64,000 nucleotides of DNA from NCBI GenBank assembly GCA_035759925.1, contig DASTTY010000043.1, forward strand, positions 1 to 64,000. The letters run 5' to 3'. This document shows positions 1-7,300 of the stretch, piece after piece (the first letter of the stretch is position 1; each line of letters starts with the position of its first letter). This DNA is from RHKX01 sp035759925. Lineage in GTDB: Bacteria > Actinomycetota > Thermoleophilia > Solirubrobacterales > 70-9. The position numbers were made by a program, and so were the translations under genes. The notes under the pieces are model-generated. The model ran no database searches. It was not told where the DNA came from and was given only the letters and a program-made list of their open reading frames with translations.

Positions 1-254
1 ACGACGGCGTGAGGGCAGCGCCGGCGGGCGACCGCCATCGGCAGCGCCGAGTGGACGCCGAAGCGCCGCGCCTCGTAGGAGGCGGTCATGACGACCCCGC
101 GCGCGTCCGGGTCGCGCGGGCCGACGATCACCGGCTTGCCATGCAGGTCGGGGCGATCGAGAAGCTCGACGGAGACGTAGAAGGCGTCCATGTCGACGTG
201 CGCGACCGCGTGCTCCCACTCCGAGGGGTCACCGTACATGCGTTCGCTCGGCAT
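1..254 (-). CDS. dinB: DNA polymerase IV (Y-family), N-terminal part, cut by window edge
   Basis: The minus strand from ATG at 254 reads MPSERMYGDPSEWEHAVAHV and then DMDAFYVSVE, the metal-binding palm motif of Y-family polymerases. It continues with a GKPVIVG segment and an ASYEARRFGV segment, both typical of DinB. The family performs error-prone translesion synthesis. Only about 84 codons are present because the gene runs off the left edge. A second ATG at 239 is a possible alternative start. The identification rests on the N-terminal motifs only, but these are distinctive. Confidence 0.88.
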   Translation of the reverse strand, partial: MPSERMYGDPSEWEHAVAHVDMDAFYVSVELLDRPDLHGKPVIVGPRDPDARGVVMTASYEARRFGVHSALPMAVARRRCPHAV

Positions 255-314
255 GCGCCGATGGTAGCCGTCGCCGGAGACGCAACCGCGCGGTCGGCGG
301 CGGCCGTGCGCGGG

Positions 315-692
315 TCAGTCGACGTACACGATGGCCGATTGATCGGGCGCGCAGGCGGGCTTGTCTTTGGCCCGGCGTCCGGCGACCTTCGCGTAGTAGA
401 TGCCCCTCGTCGGCTCGTCCGGGACGTACCAGCGGCCGGCCCGGTTGCTGAGGTCGGTCCCGATCAGCCGGTCCTTGCCGTCCCGTCGCTTGTACATCTT
501 CACGAGCCGCTTCCGCTCGCAGCTGCGGATGCCGTGGAGCAGGCCGCCGCTCGACTTGACGTCACCGTGCCAGGTCGGCGCATCGCCGGAGGCGGTGACC
601 TTCGTCTGGTACGGAGCCGCAGCGGACGCGGGACCGACGATGAGCATGCCCGCGACCACGAGCCCGACGACGAGGATCAACTGACTGCGCAC
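315..692 (-). CDS. Secreted hypothetical protein with signal peptide
   Basis: A 125-residue protein. The N-terminus has one charged residue, a hydrophobic stretch of about 20 residues and an A-S-A-A-A signal-peptidase-like site near residue 25, so export is likely. The mature part has about 100 residues with two cysteines (in RSCERK and KPACAP) that could form a disulfide. It contains GRWYVPDEP and GIYYAKV stretches suggestive of a small beta-sandwich. The GTG start at 692 has an AAGGG ribosome site just upstream, and a TACACT -10 box lies at 742-747. I recognise no family. Confidence 0.6.
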   Translation of the reverse strand: MRSQLILVVGLVVAGMLIVGPASAAAPYQTKVTASGDAPTWHGDVKSSGGLLHGIRSCERKRLVKMYKRRDGKDRLIGTDLSNRAGRWYVPDEPTRGIYYAKVAGRRAKDKPACAPDQSAIVYVD

Positions 693-741
693 GGCACCCT
701 TTCGATGGGAGGACGCGCCATCCCGATGGCGCGGGGGCGGC

Positions 742-747
742 AGTGTA
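742..747 (-). promoter_or_regulatory. -10 box of the secreted hypothetical gene
   Basis: TACACT on the minus strand matches the actinobacterial TANNNT consensus and lies about 50 bases upstream of the GTG start at 692. That leaves a short leader containing the AAGGG ribosome site. No convincing -35 was seen. Confidence 0.4.
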
Positions 748-808
748 AACCGGGAAGCTCGATTCGGGTGCCACTTGGGTCTCCCGCGCCACGTCGCGTC
801 GCCGCTGC

Positions 809-814
809 TACCGT
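809..814 (+). promoter_or_regulatory. -10 box for a leaderless transcript
   Basis: TACCGT, then six bases, then the GTG at 821. This spacing places transcription initiation at or next to the start codon, so the message is probably leaderless. The same arrangement recurs across the window. Confidence 0.5.
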
Positions 815-820
815 GAGCGC

Positions 821-1120
821 GTGGCTGCCGAGGCGAAGAACCTCGAGGCGATCTCTCAGGCGATCGACCAGCACAACGCCGGCTGCCCGTTCCCGGCCGC
901 CGAGGTGCGCATGAACCCGTTCGAGGTCGAACGGCTCGGCTGGGACGAGATCCGCGGCCTGCCCATCATCCCCGACCCCGACATCGGCACCGGCCGGTTC
1001 CGGATCGTCTGCTCCCGCGACCTCGACGGCGCCGGCCTCGAGGAGACCGAGGCAATCGGCACGCCGGTCGAGGTCGGTGAGCCGGTGGAAGTCCCGGTCC
1101 CGGTCAAGCCGGGGGAGTAG
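821..1120 (+). CDS. Conserved small hypothetical protein
   Basis: A 99-residue soluble, acidic protein without signal or membrane segment. The central part (NPFEVERLGWDEIRGLPIIP) looks globular, and the end is a proline/valine/glutamate-rich tail (GEPVEVPVPVKPGE). The GTG start at 821 is supported by a TACCGT box six bases upstream and by the gene being in a low-overlap position. It is convergent with the ccdA/thioredoxin pair. No function can be assigned. Confidence 0.6.
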   Translation: MAAEAKNLEAISQAIDQHNAGCPFPAAEVRMNPFEVERLGWDEIRGLPIIPDPDIGTGRFRIVCSRDLDGAGLEETEAIGTPVEVGEPVEVPVPVKPGE

Positions 1121-1124
1121 CGCG

Positions 1125-1187
1125 CAGCGAGCAGCATCGACTCCGGACTGCGGCTTGTCGCTGCTTGCTGCTAGCTGCTTGCTGCGA
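1125..1187. repeat. 14-bp tandem duplication and imperfect inverted repeat between convergent genes
   Basis: GCTGCTTGCTGCTA at 1160-1173 is followed directly by GCTGCTTGCTGCGA at 1174-1187. CAGCGAGCAGC at 1125-1135 can pair with GCTGCTTGCTG in either copy, allowing one G-T pair. The element sits exactly between the stop codons of two convergent genes. It could act as a bidirectional terminator, though no T-run follows. Confidence 0.45.
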
Positions 1188-1189
1188 GC

Positions 1190-1930
1190 TCAGACTTCAT
1201 TGAAGAAGTTGATTCCGAGATCGTCCAGCGCCTGCTGAGCCTCGAGGTTGAGTCGGGTCAGCTCGCCGGTGTAGACGAGGACGCCCATCGCGATCAGGAT
1301 CACGCCGCCGACGGCCATGATCGCTGCGTAGTGGCGCTTGATGAAGCCGAAGGCGGTCGTCATCCGGGCGAAGGCGATCGCGGTCAGCAGGAACGGGATC
1401 GCGAGGCCGAGCGAGTAGACGGCGAGCATCAGGCCACCCTGGAGAACCGAGCCGGTCGATCCGGCGAGGGCGAGGATCGCCGCCAGGGTCGGCCCGATGC
1501 ACGGGGTCCAGGCGATCGCGAAGGCGGCTCCGGCGATCAGTGGGCCGCCGCTGCCGGCGCGCTCGATCAGCGCCTCGACGCGCCATTCGCGGTTCAGCTT
1601 GACGATGAAGAGCTGGGCGACGAAGAGGATGCCCATCGCGATGATCAGAACGCCGGCGATCTTGTCGAGCGTGTCCTGGTTCTGGCGTAGCGTCTGGGTG
1701 AGACCGACGGCGGTCAGCCCGAGGAGGATGAAGATGACCGAGAAGCTCGCGATGAAGACGAGGGCGGGGGGGACGACGGTGCGCCAGCTCGCCCGCTCGA
1801 GCTCGGCGGCGGAGACTCCGGTGACCGCCGAGAGATAGCCGGGGACCAGGGGCAGTACGCAGGGCGAGAAGAACGAGACTGCGCCCGCGAACAGCGCGGT
1901 CAGCAGGCCGACTCCACCGATCTCCGGCAT
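1190..1930 (-). CDS. ccdA: Cytochrome c biogenesis protein CcdA (DsbD transmembrane domain)
   Basis: A 246-residue polytopic membrane protein with about six hydrophobic segments. The two conserved proline-flanked cysteines of the family are present: FFSPCVLPLVPGYLSA near residue 22 and AWTPCIGPTLAAIL near residue 143. CcdA shuttles electrons from cytoplasmic thioredoxin across the membrane to periplasmic-side thiol reductases used in cytochrome c maturation. It lies 9 bases downstream of a thioredoxin-domain gene on the same strand, which fits a shared redox role. A c-type cytochrome is encoded elsewhere in this window (22.9 kb). Confidence 0.88.
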   Translation of the reverse strand: MPEIGGVGLLTALFAGAVSFFSPCVLPLVPGYLSAVTGVSAAELERASWRTVVPPALVFIASFSVIFILLGLTAVGLTQTLRQNQDTLDKIAGVLIIAMGILFVAQLFIVKLNREWRVEALIERAGSGGPLIAGAAFAIAWTPCIGPTLAAILALAGSTGSVLQGGLMLAVYSLGLAIPFLLTAIAFARMTTAFGFIKRHYAAIMAVGGVILIAMGVLVYTGELTRLNLEAQQALDDLGINFFNEV

Positions 1931-1939
1931 CCGGCTCGC

Positions 1940-2680
1940 TCAGGTGATCGCCAGCGAGAGGCGCCGGCGGTGCTCGCGCGCCAGCTCGCTCGCGGGTCCG
2001 AGCTCGGTGAAGATCGCGACCATCACCCGGCGCAGCCGGTCGACCCGGTCCGCGTCCTGCTCGGCGGTGATCTGCTCCTGGAGGATGTCGAGGGCCCGCT
2101 CATGGTCGCCTCCGTCCCAGGCGTCGAAAGCGGTCGCGGCATCGTCGCCTGTGCCGAGCTCGATCCTGGCGAGCAGCCCGGAGGCGATGAAGTCGCCCTC
2201 GAACGGACCGAGGACGGTGCGGGCCTCCTCCTCGTCGCCGGCCGCGAGCAGCAGCCGGCCGAGCTTCACGCCGGCCTCCTGCTGGCTCGGATCGAGCTCG
2301 AGCGCCCGGCGCAGCGATGCCTCGTCGTCGGCGTCCGCGAGCCGGTCGGCCTCGGAGGGGACGAGCCCGTCGAAGAATGCCGCGACCTGCGCGGGTGGGA
2401 TCGCGCCGGTGAACTCGGCCGCGACCGCGCCGTCCTTGAAGGCCTTGACCGCGGGGATCCCCTGGATGCCGAACTGCGCGGCGAGCGCCTGGTTGGAATC
2501 GACGTCCAGCTTCGCGAGGTCGACGTCGCCGCCGCGCTTGGTGGCCTCGGCTTCGAGCGCCGGCCCGAGCTGGCGGCAGGGGCCGCACCACTCGGCCCAG
2601 AAGTCGACGACGACCGGCACCTCGTGGGAGCGGTCGAGGACGTCCTTCTCGAAGGTCGCCTGGCTGACGTCGTGAACCAT
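1940..2680 (-). CDS. Thioredoxin-domain protein with C-terminal TPR-like region (YbbN/CnoX type)
   Basis: A 246-residue protein. Residues 1-110 are a thioredoxin fold with the canonical redox motif WAEWCGPC near residue 30 and the cis-proline loop GIQGIPAVKAF. Residues about 120-246 are alpha-helical, alanine- and leucine-rich repeats ending in FTELGPASELAREHRRRLSLAIT, as in YbbN/CnoX co-chaperones. Unlike E. coli CnoX it keeps both active-site cysteines and so could act as a reductase. The ATG start follows a TAAGCT box by nine bases. It probably forms an operon with ccdA. Confidence 0.85.
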   Translation of the reverse strand: MVHDVSQATFEKDVLDRSHEVPVVVDFWAEWCGPCRQLGPALEAEATKRGGDVDLAKLDVDSNQALAAQFGIQGIPAVKAFKDGAVAAEFTGAIPPAQVAAFFDGLVPSEADRLADADDEASLRRALELDPSQQEAGVKLGRLLLAAGDEEEARTVLGPFEGDFIASGLLARIELGTGDDAATAFDAWDGGDHERALDILQEQITAEQDADRVDRLRRVMVAIFTELGPASELAREHRRRLSLAIT

Positions 2681-2689
2681 CGCCCGGGA

Positions 2690-2695
2690 AGCTTA
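2690..2695 (-). promoter_or_regulatory. -10 box for thioredoxin-ccdA
   Basis: TAAGCT on the minus strand, nine bases before the ATG at 2680, implying a leader of only a few bases. Confidence 0.42.
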
Positions 2696-2749
2696 GAGAG
2701 GCCGGGAGGCCGCTCCGCCGGGATCGTCGTGAGCGCGGCCGGTGCGCGC

Positions 2750-2755
2750 TAGCCT
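2750..2755 (+). promoter_or_regulatory. -10 box for leaderless yqgE transcript
   Basis: TAGCCT, six bases, then GTG at 2762. It is divergent from the thioredoxin promoter about 60 bases away. Confidence 0.5.
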
Positions 2756-2761
2756 GACCGC

Positions 2762-3304
2762 GTGGAAAACCTTCGCGGCAAGCTCCTCGTGGCCTCGCCG
2801 GCGCTGCAGGACCCGAACTTCGTCCGCTCGGTGGTCCTGATCACCGAGCACGGGGAGGAGGGGGCGATGGGGATCGTCCTCAACCGCCCGGCCGACGCGG
2901 AGGTCGAGGAGGTGCTCCCGGAGCTGGCCTCGATCGCGGTCGCCGAGCCGGTCTTCGTCGGCGGGCCGGTCCAGCCGGAGTCGCTCGTGGTGCTCGGCGA
3001 GTTCACCGACCCCGACAAGGCCGCGTGGATCGTCGTCGCCGACGTCGGCCTCGTCTCCGCGTCGACCGACCTCGACGAGCTTCCCGAAGCGGTCCGCCGC
3101 GGCCGCGTCTATGCGGGTTTCTCGGGCTGGGGGCCGGGCCAGCTCGAGGGCGAGCTCGAGGAGGAGGCCTGGATCGTCGAGGCGCCGATCCCGCCCGAGC
3201 TCTTCCCGGACGATCCGGCGACGCTCTGGAGCGACGTCCTCGAGCGCAAGGGCGGCGAGTACGCCCTCGTGGCGAGGATGCCCGAGGACCCGTCCGTGAA
3301 CTGA
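2762..3304 (+). CDS. yqgE: YqgE/AlgH family protein (DUF179)
   Basis: A 180-residue cytoplasmic protein with the hallmarks of the family. LRGKLLVASPALQDPNF opens the protein, followed by LITEHGEEGAMGIVLNRP and then FVGGPVQPESLVVL. Near residue 120 it has AGFSGWGPGQLEGELEEEAW. The family is widespread, is linked to transcriptional control of alginate in Pseudomonas (AlgH), and has no agreed biochemical activity. The GTG start is chosen because a TAGCCT box lies six bases upstream and the conserved N-terminus begins here. Confidence 0.9.
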   Translation: MENLRGKLLVASPALQDPNFVRSVVLITEHGEEGAMGIVLNRPADAEVEEVLPELASIAVAEPVFVGGPVQPESLVVLGEFTDPDKAAWIVVADVGLVSASTDLDELPEAVRRGRVYAGFSGWGPGQLEGELEEEAWIVEAPIPPELFPDDPATLWSDVLERKGGEYALVARMPEDPSVN

Positions 3305-3319
3305 GGCGGCCCGCCGCCT
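3304..3319. terminator. Small hairpin spanning two convergent stop codons
   Basis: AGGCGG, loop CCCG, CCGCCT: a perfect six-pair hairpin covering the last base of the yqgE stop and reaching the sulfatase stop. No T-run is present, so its role as a terminator is only suggestive. Confidence 0.3.
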
Positions 3320-4766
3320 AGGGGCAGTCCGAGCCCGAGCAGTCCTTGACCTTCTCCAGGTAGTCGCTCATCTCCCGATAACGCTGCTTCTGGTTCGCGT
3401 TGTTGAGTCGCGGCTTGCCGTCCATCTCGCCCGGGTCGACGTTCCAGTCGTAGAGCTCGACGAACGGCTTGCCGGGGTCGTTCGTCTTCGTCTCGATCAA
3501 CGAGCCGCGCTTGTCCTGGATCGCCTTCCACTTGACCGACTCGGTGAGCATGTACTTGCGGTCGTTGCCGGGGTCGAACAGCGACTTGCCGTCGACCTGG
3601 TAGCCCGGATCGATGCCGGCGACGTCGTAGAACGTCGGCGCGAAGTCGACGTTGGCGACGAGCCGGGTGTCGAGCCGGCCCTTCTTGCCGAGCTCGGCCG
3701 GCCAGCGCATGTACATCGGGACGTTGGTCGCCTCCTGGTAGGGGAAGACCTTGCCGAGGACGCCGTGGGCGCCGAACAGGTAGCCGTTGTCGGAGACGAA
3801 TATCGCCAGCGTGTCGCGGTCCTCGCCGGTCTCCTTGAGGGTCCGGAAGACCTTGGCGACGCCGTCGTCGGCCGACAGCAGCGTCTGCTCGTACTTCTGA
3901 TAGCGCTTGGTTATGTAGCCCAGCGTCTTGTCGTGGCGCTTATCGCGCAGGTACTTAGGCTTGTCGGAGAGGTCGGTCTCGTTGAAGGAGATCGGCGGCT
4001 TGAACTTCGGCACCCGCGCGTTGTCGTACTTCTTCTCGGCGACCAGCGGCGTGTGCGGCGAGCGCAGCGAGACGGTCATCATCCACGGCTGTTTGTCGGA
4101 GGATTCGCGGTCCTTGACGAAGCGGGCACCGCGGCGGGCGGTCAGCATGTCGGCCTTGGAGCGCTCCTTGCGGTCGTGCTCGATGCCGTTGTAATCGTCC
4201 TTGAAGACGTCGAATCCGGCGTCGCCCTCCCGCTTCTTGTTCCAGTTGTTCAGGTACTTGCCGAACTGACCGGTGTAGTAGCCGTTGCGCTGCAGCTCCG
4301 CCGGGAAGGTGTCCTGCCACAGATACGTCTTCCCGAACTGCTTGGTCGGGTTGTTGGTGATGATCCCGTGGTTGTGGGCGTAGAGCCCCGAGTACATCGT
4401 CGCCCGGGCCGGGCAGCAGAGCGGCGTCGTCACGTAGCCGTGGTTGAAGTCGACGCCCTGGCGCTTGAACAGCTTCAGGGTCTTCGGCATCGCCCGCATC
4501 GACGTCTTCTCCTGGTCGTCGGTGATGATCAGGAGGATGTTCGGGCGGGTTCCGCGGACGTTGCCGACGGCGGGCTTTCCGGCCGCCTTCGGGCCGACGA
4601 TCGCGGTCTCGGCGCGATCGACGACGACGTCGCGGGCGGCGCGACCGCGGGTCGAGCCGAAGATCAGGGCGACGAAGACGGCGAGCGCGACGACGAGCGC
4701 CGCCGCGAAGGCGATTTTCCCCCTTGAGCCAACGGACATGGTCAGTCCCTTATACAGGTCGCTCAC
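3318..4766 (-). CDS. Membrane-anchored sulfatase (arylsulfatase family)
   Basis: A 482-residue protein. Residues about 15-37 form one hydrophobic segment (signal anchor), followed by the sulfatase catalytic domain. RPNILLIITDDQ supplies the first metal aspartates. TTPLCCPARATMYSG contains the C-x-P-x-R signature whose cysteine becomes formylglycine. SLRSPHTPL and FVSDNGYLFGAHGVLGK are further conserved motifs. Such enzymes hydrolyse sulfate esters, and an extracytoplasmic site is likely. Maturation needs a formylglycine-generating enzyme, not seen here. The GTG start at 4766 has an AGAGGGA ribosome site; a downstream ATG (residue 10) is an alternative. Confidence 0.88.
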   Translation of the reverse strand: MSDLYKGLTMSVGSRGKIAFAAALVVALAVFVALIFGSTRGRAARDVVVDRAETAIVGPKAAGKPAVGNVRGTRPNILLIITDDQEKTSMRAMPKTLKLFKRQGVDFNHGYVTTPLCCPARATMYSGLYAHNHGIITNNPTKQFGKTYLWQDTFPAELQRNGYYTGQFGKYLNNWNKKREGDAGFDVFKDDYNGIEHDRKERSKADMLTARRGARFVKDRESSDKQPWMMTVSLRSPHTPLVAEKKYDNARVPKFKPPISFNETDLSDKPKYLRDKRHDKTLGYITKRYQKYEQTLLSADDGVAKVFRTLKETGEDRDTLAIFVSDNGYLFGAHGVLGKVFPYQEATNVPMYMRWPAELGKKGRLDTRLVANVDFAPTFYDVAGIDPGYQVDGKSLFDPGNDRKYMLTESVKWKAIQDKRGSLIETKTNDPGKPFVELYDWNVDPGEMDGKPRLNNANQKQRYREMSDYLEKVKDCSGSDCP

Positions 4767-4986
4767 GATTCCCTCTTGAAATCCTCATAAAGACTGCCGG
4801 CACGGCTACGTGGCGCGCCGGAGCCTTGAAACCCGCCGGCAAGGGTGAAGTTGCAGAAGCTTCAGTCGGCGGCGCCGCGGCTGCCCAGGTTCCGTCGGGA
4901 CCGAGCGCGCGGATTCGCTTCGCCCAGGCGAGCGCCTCCTGACCGCCGGTCATGGCGTTCTCACGCCCAGGTCTACATAACGTCGA

Positions 4987-5427
4987 TTATCGTGCGTTGG
5001 GTCCGATTTCCATCAGCTCGCCGCCCTCGACGTCGAGGATGAAGCCGCGGACCGCCGACGAGGCCAGGGCCGGGTCGCTGCGGACCTGCTCCACCGCCTC
5101 GCGGACGCCTTCCTCCAGCGAATCGAAGCCGCCGGGCGTCCATCCGGGCCGCTCGCCGGTCTCCGCCTCGACGGCGTCGAGGAACTCGCGGTCGTCGAGG
5201 CCGAGCAGCCCGCAGTCGGTGTGCTTGACGATCCAGACCTCCTCGGTGCCGAGCGCCCGTTGCGAGAGCGCCAGCGAGCGGCTGACGTCGGTGGTGACGA
5301 CGGCACCCGCGTTGCGGATCACGTGGGCATCGCCGGGCTCGAGCCCGGCCGCGTCGAGCGGGTCGATCCGGCAGTCCATGCAGGTGACGAGAGCGAGGCG
5401 GCGGCGCGGTAGCTTCGAGAGCGTCAT
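4987..5427 (-). CDS. Beta-class carbonic anhydrase
   Basis: A 146-residue enzyme with the zinc-site pattern of short beta carbonic anhydrases. TCMDCRIDP near residue 15 supplies the first cysteine and the Asp/Arg dyad, IRNAGA follows, and WIVKHTDCGLLG supplies the histidine and second cysteine. It interconverts carbon dioxide and bicarbonate in the cytoplasm. The length fits the small Rv1284-like subgroup. The ATG start lies nine bases after a TAGTGT box. About 220 bases separate its stop from the sulfatase start; that gap holds no convincing gene. Confidence 0.87.
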   Translation of the reverse strand: MTLSKLPRRRLALVTCMDCRIDPLDAAGLEPGDAHVIRNAGAVVTTDVSRSLALSQRALGTEEVWIVKHTDCGLLGLDDREFLDAVEAETGERPGWTPGGFDSLEEGVREAVEQVRSDPALASSAVRGFILDVEGGELMEIGPNAR

Positions 5428-5436
5428 CGGCTGCGG

Positions 5437-5442
5437 ACACTA
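5437..5442 (-). promoter_or_regulatory. -10 box of the carbonic anhydrase gene
   Basis: TAGTGT on the minus strand, nine bases upstream of the ATG at 5427. Confidence 0.4.
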
Positions 5443-5489
5443 CCCGGCCGCCGTCGCACCGCACCATTGCAGCGCATCGGGTTTCCGGG

Positions 5490-5495
5490 TAGCGT
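5490..5495 (+). promoter_or_regulatory. -10 box for leaderless transcript of membrane protein gene
   Basis: TAGCGT, seven bases, ATG at 5503. It supports 5503 as the start over an in-frame ATG at 5467, which lies upstream of the predicted transcription start. Confidence 0.48.
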
Positions 5496-5502
5496 CGTCG
5501 TC

Positions 5503-6246
5503 ATGGAAGCAGCAGCACCAACTCCCGCCCCCGCCCCCCGACCAGCCGGCGGATCGAACCAGATCCAGGTCGGCCAGGTGATCAGCGACGCGTTCAGCAT
5601 CTACTCGCGGAACTTCGGCGTGCTCATCGGGACGAGCATCCTCGTCGCGGTGGTCGTCGGCGTCATCGTCGGTCTCCTCAACGACGCCGGAGGGTTCTTC
5701 CTTCAGGTTCTCGCGTCGATCGTCGAGCTGATCGGAGCCGCGCTCTTCACCGGGTTCGTCGTCCGCCTCGTCCAAGACGTCCGCGACGGGCGCCGTGACA
5801 TGTCGGTCGGAGACCTCTTCGAGTCGGCGATGCCGGCCATCGGCAGCCTGATCCTGTTCTCGATCCTCTACGGCATCGCGGTGACGATCGGCCTCTTCCT
5901 CCTGATCATCCCGGGGCTGATCCTGATGACGATCTGGGCCGTCGGCGCTCCGTCGATCGTCGCCGAGGGCGCCGGGCCGATCGAGGCTTTCGGTCGCAGC
6001 TACGAGCTCGTCCGCGGCCAGGCCTGGACCGTCTTCGGCGTCCTCGTCTGCGTGTTCCTGATCATGATCGTCGCCTACCTCGTCGCAGCCCTGATCGGTG
6101 GCGCGATCGGCGGGGTCGCCGGCGCGATCATCGTCGCGGTGATCGCGTTCGCGCTGTTCCTGCCGGTGCACGCGCTGGTGGCGAGCACGCTGTTCTTCGA
6201 CCTCGGCGGCACCGGCACGGCGCCGGCGCAGCAGCCCGTGGTCTGA
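5503..6246 (+). CDS. Polytopic membrane protein of unknown function
   Basis: A 247-residue protein. It has a short proline/alanine-rich cytosolic N-terminus and then an amphipathic segment (VGQVISDAFSIYSRNFGVLI), a pattern common in bacterial membrane proteins related to the glycerophosphodiester phosphodiesterase membrane domain. About five to six hydrophobic segments follow, with the IIPGLILMTIWAVGAPSIVAE motif near residue 145 that is typical of that group. The C-terminus is short and proline-rich. The function is unknown. It stands alone, with its own promoter box and a strong terminator after it. Confidence 0.72.
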   Translation: MEAAAPTPAPAPRPAGGSNQIQVGQVISDAFSIYSRNFGVLIGTSILVAVVVGVIVGLLNDAGGFFLQVLASIVELIGAALFTGFVVRLVQDVRDGRRDMSVGDLFESAMPAIGSLILFSILYGIAVTIGLFLLIIPGLILMTIWAVGAPSIVAEGAGPIEAFGRSYELVRGQAWTVFGVLVCVFLIMIVAYLVAALIGGAIGGVAGAIIVAVIAFALFLPVHALVASTLFFDLGGTGTAPAQQPVV

Positions 6247-6271
6247 GCGGGAGAAGATCGAGGGACTCCTG

Positions 6272-6308
6272 AAGGGGCCGGCGCGAGCCGGCCCCTTCTT
6301 TGTTGTTT
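6272..6308 (+). terminator. Strong intrinsic terminator
   Basis: A perfect eleven-pair stem, AAGGGGCCGGC / GCCGGCCCCTT, closed by a GCGA tetraloop and followed by a T-rich run (TTCTTTGTTGTTT). It ends the membrane-protein transcript and insulates the flavin reductase gene downstream. Confidence 0.9.
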
Positions 6309-6317
6309 GATTGAGCC

Positions 6318-6947
6318 GTGACCCGCGTCGACTTCGAGCCGGGCGACCGCCCCGGCGGGCTCTACCGATTGCTCAACTCCGTGGTCGTCCCGCGGCCGAT
6401 CGCCTGGGTGTCGACCAGGTCCGTCGACGGCGTCGACAACCTCGCTCCGCACTCGTTCTTCACCGTCGCCTGCGCCGATCCGGCGGTCGTCCAGTTCACG
6501 TCGATCGGCCGCAAGGACTCGCTGGCGAACGCGACCGCGACCGGGGAGTTCGTCGTCAACCTCGCCCCCGAGCCGCTCTTCGAGCAGGTCAACGCGACCG
6601 CAACCGACTTTCCTCCCGACCACGACGAGTTCGCGGAGGTCGGCCTCGAGCGCGAGCCGAGCCGCCTCGTGGCGCCGCCGCGCGTCGCCGGCTCACCGGT
6701 GGCGCTCGAGTGCCTGCTCCACGGGACCAAAGACCTCGGCACCTCCGTGGTCGTCTTCGGCCGCGTGGTCCTGGTCGCGATCGAGGAGGACGTTCTCGTC
6801 GACGGTCATCCGGCGATCGAACGGCTGCGGCCGCTGGCCCGCCTCGGCCGCCGCCAGTGGAGCACGATCGGCGAGGTTCGCGAGATCGGCCGGATCAAGT
6901 TCCGGGACTGGACGGGTCGCCGGCCCGACGACGAAGATCGGGCTTAG
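6318..6947 (+). CDS. Flavin reductase-like domain protein (FMN-binding split barrel)
   Basis: A 209-residue protein of the flavin reductase-like family. RLLNSVVVPRPIAWVSTRS near residue 20 is the typical opening. It is followed by NLAPHSFFTVACADPAVVQF, the FMN-binding part, and then NATATGEFVVNLA. Related proteins bind FMN and act as NAD(P)H-flavin oxidoreductases or as components of two-part monooxygenases. No partner oxygenase lies nearby. GTG at 6318 is the start; a weak TTTGAT box lies six bases upstream, immediately after the preceding terminator. Confidence 0.83.
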   Translation: MTRVDFEPGDRPGGLYRLLNSVVVPRPIAWVSTRSVDGVDNLAPHSFFTVACADPAVVQFTSIGRKDSLANATATGEFVVNLAPEPLFEQVNATATDFPPDHDEFAEVGLEREPSRLVAPPRVAGSPVALECLLHGTKDLGTSVVVFGRVVLVAIEEDVLVDGHPAIERLRPLARLGRRQWSTIGEVREIGRIKFRDWTGRRPDDEDRA

Positions 6948-7276
6948 CGGCGGAAGAGGCGGCCGAGGAGACCACCGCCTGCGTTGCCGCCGCCGAGGCC
7001 GCCGATACCGCGATCGACCGGCTTCGCCAGGTCGCGCAGCTCTGGGGCCGTGATCGTCAGCGTCACCCCCAGCTCGAACGTGCGGGCGACCTCGGGGGCA
7101 TCGACGAATCGCAGCGTTCCCTCGCGGTCGAGGATCTCGAACCCGTCGAGGATGTGCTCGGCGTAGTTGTCCTCGACCCGCCGCACCTCCCCCACGGCGA
7201 TGCCCTCGCTGTCGTAGACCGGGGTACCGCGCTGGACGGCGGTGTAGTGGATCGGCCTTCCGTAGTCGTCGCTCAT
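6944..7276 (-). CDS. PRC-barrel-like small protein
   Basis: A 110-residue protein. The first 85 residues resemble a PRC-barrel beta fold: GTPVYDSEGIAVGEVRRVED, then HILDGFEIL and LRFVDAPEV. The C-terminus is glycine-rich and basic (GGLGGGNAGGGLLGRLFRR). PRC barrels are found in ribosome maturation and photosynthetic proteins, and many actinobacterial versions have no known role. It overlaps the flavin reductase stop by four bases in convergent orientation and has a TATCCT box nine bases before its ATG. Confidence 0.65.
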   Translation of the reverse strand: MSDDYGRPIHYTAVQRGTPVYDSEGIAVGEVRRVEDNYAEHILDGFEILDREGTLRFVDAPEVARTFELGVTLTITAPELRDLAKPVDRGIGGLGGGNAGGGLLGRLFRR

Positions 7277-7285
7277 CGCCGGGCA

Positions 7286-7291
7286 AGGATA
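7286..7291 (-). promoter_or_regulatory. -10 box of PRC-barrel gene
   Basis: TATCCT on the minus strand, nine bases before the ATG at 7276. Confidence 0.4.
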
Positions 7292-7300
7292 CGGACCGGC

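Noticed and set aside
4750..4953. Possible 67-residue protein upstream of the sulfatase
   Set aside because: It overlaps the sulfatase start, has no ribosome site or known motif, and could be chance in GC-rich sequence. It is left unannotated although its first 40 residues look protein-like.
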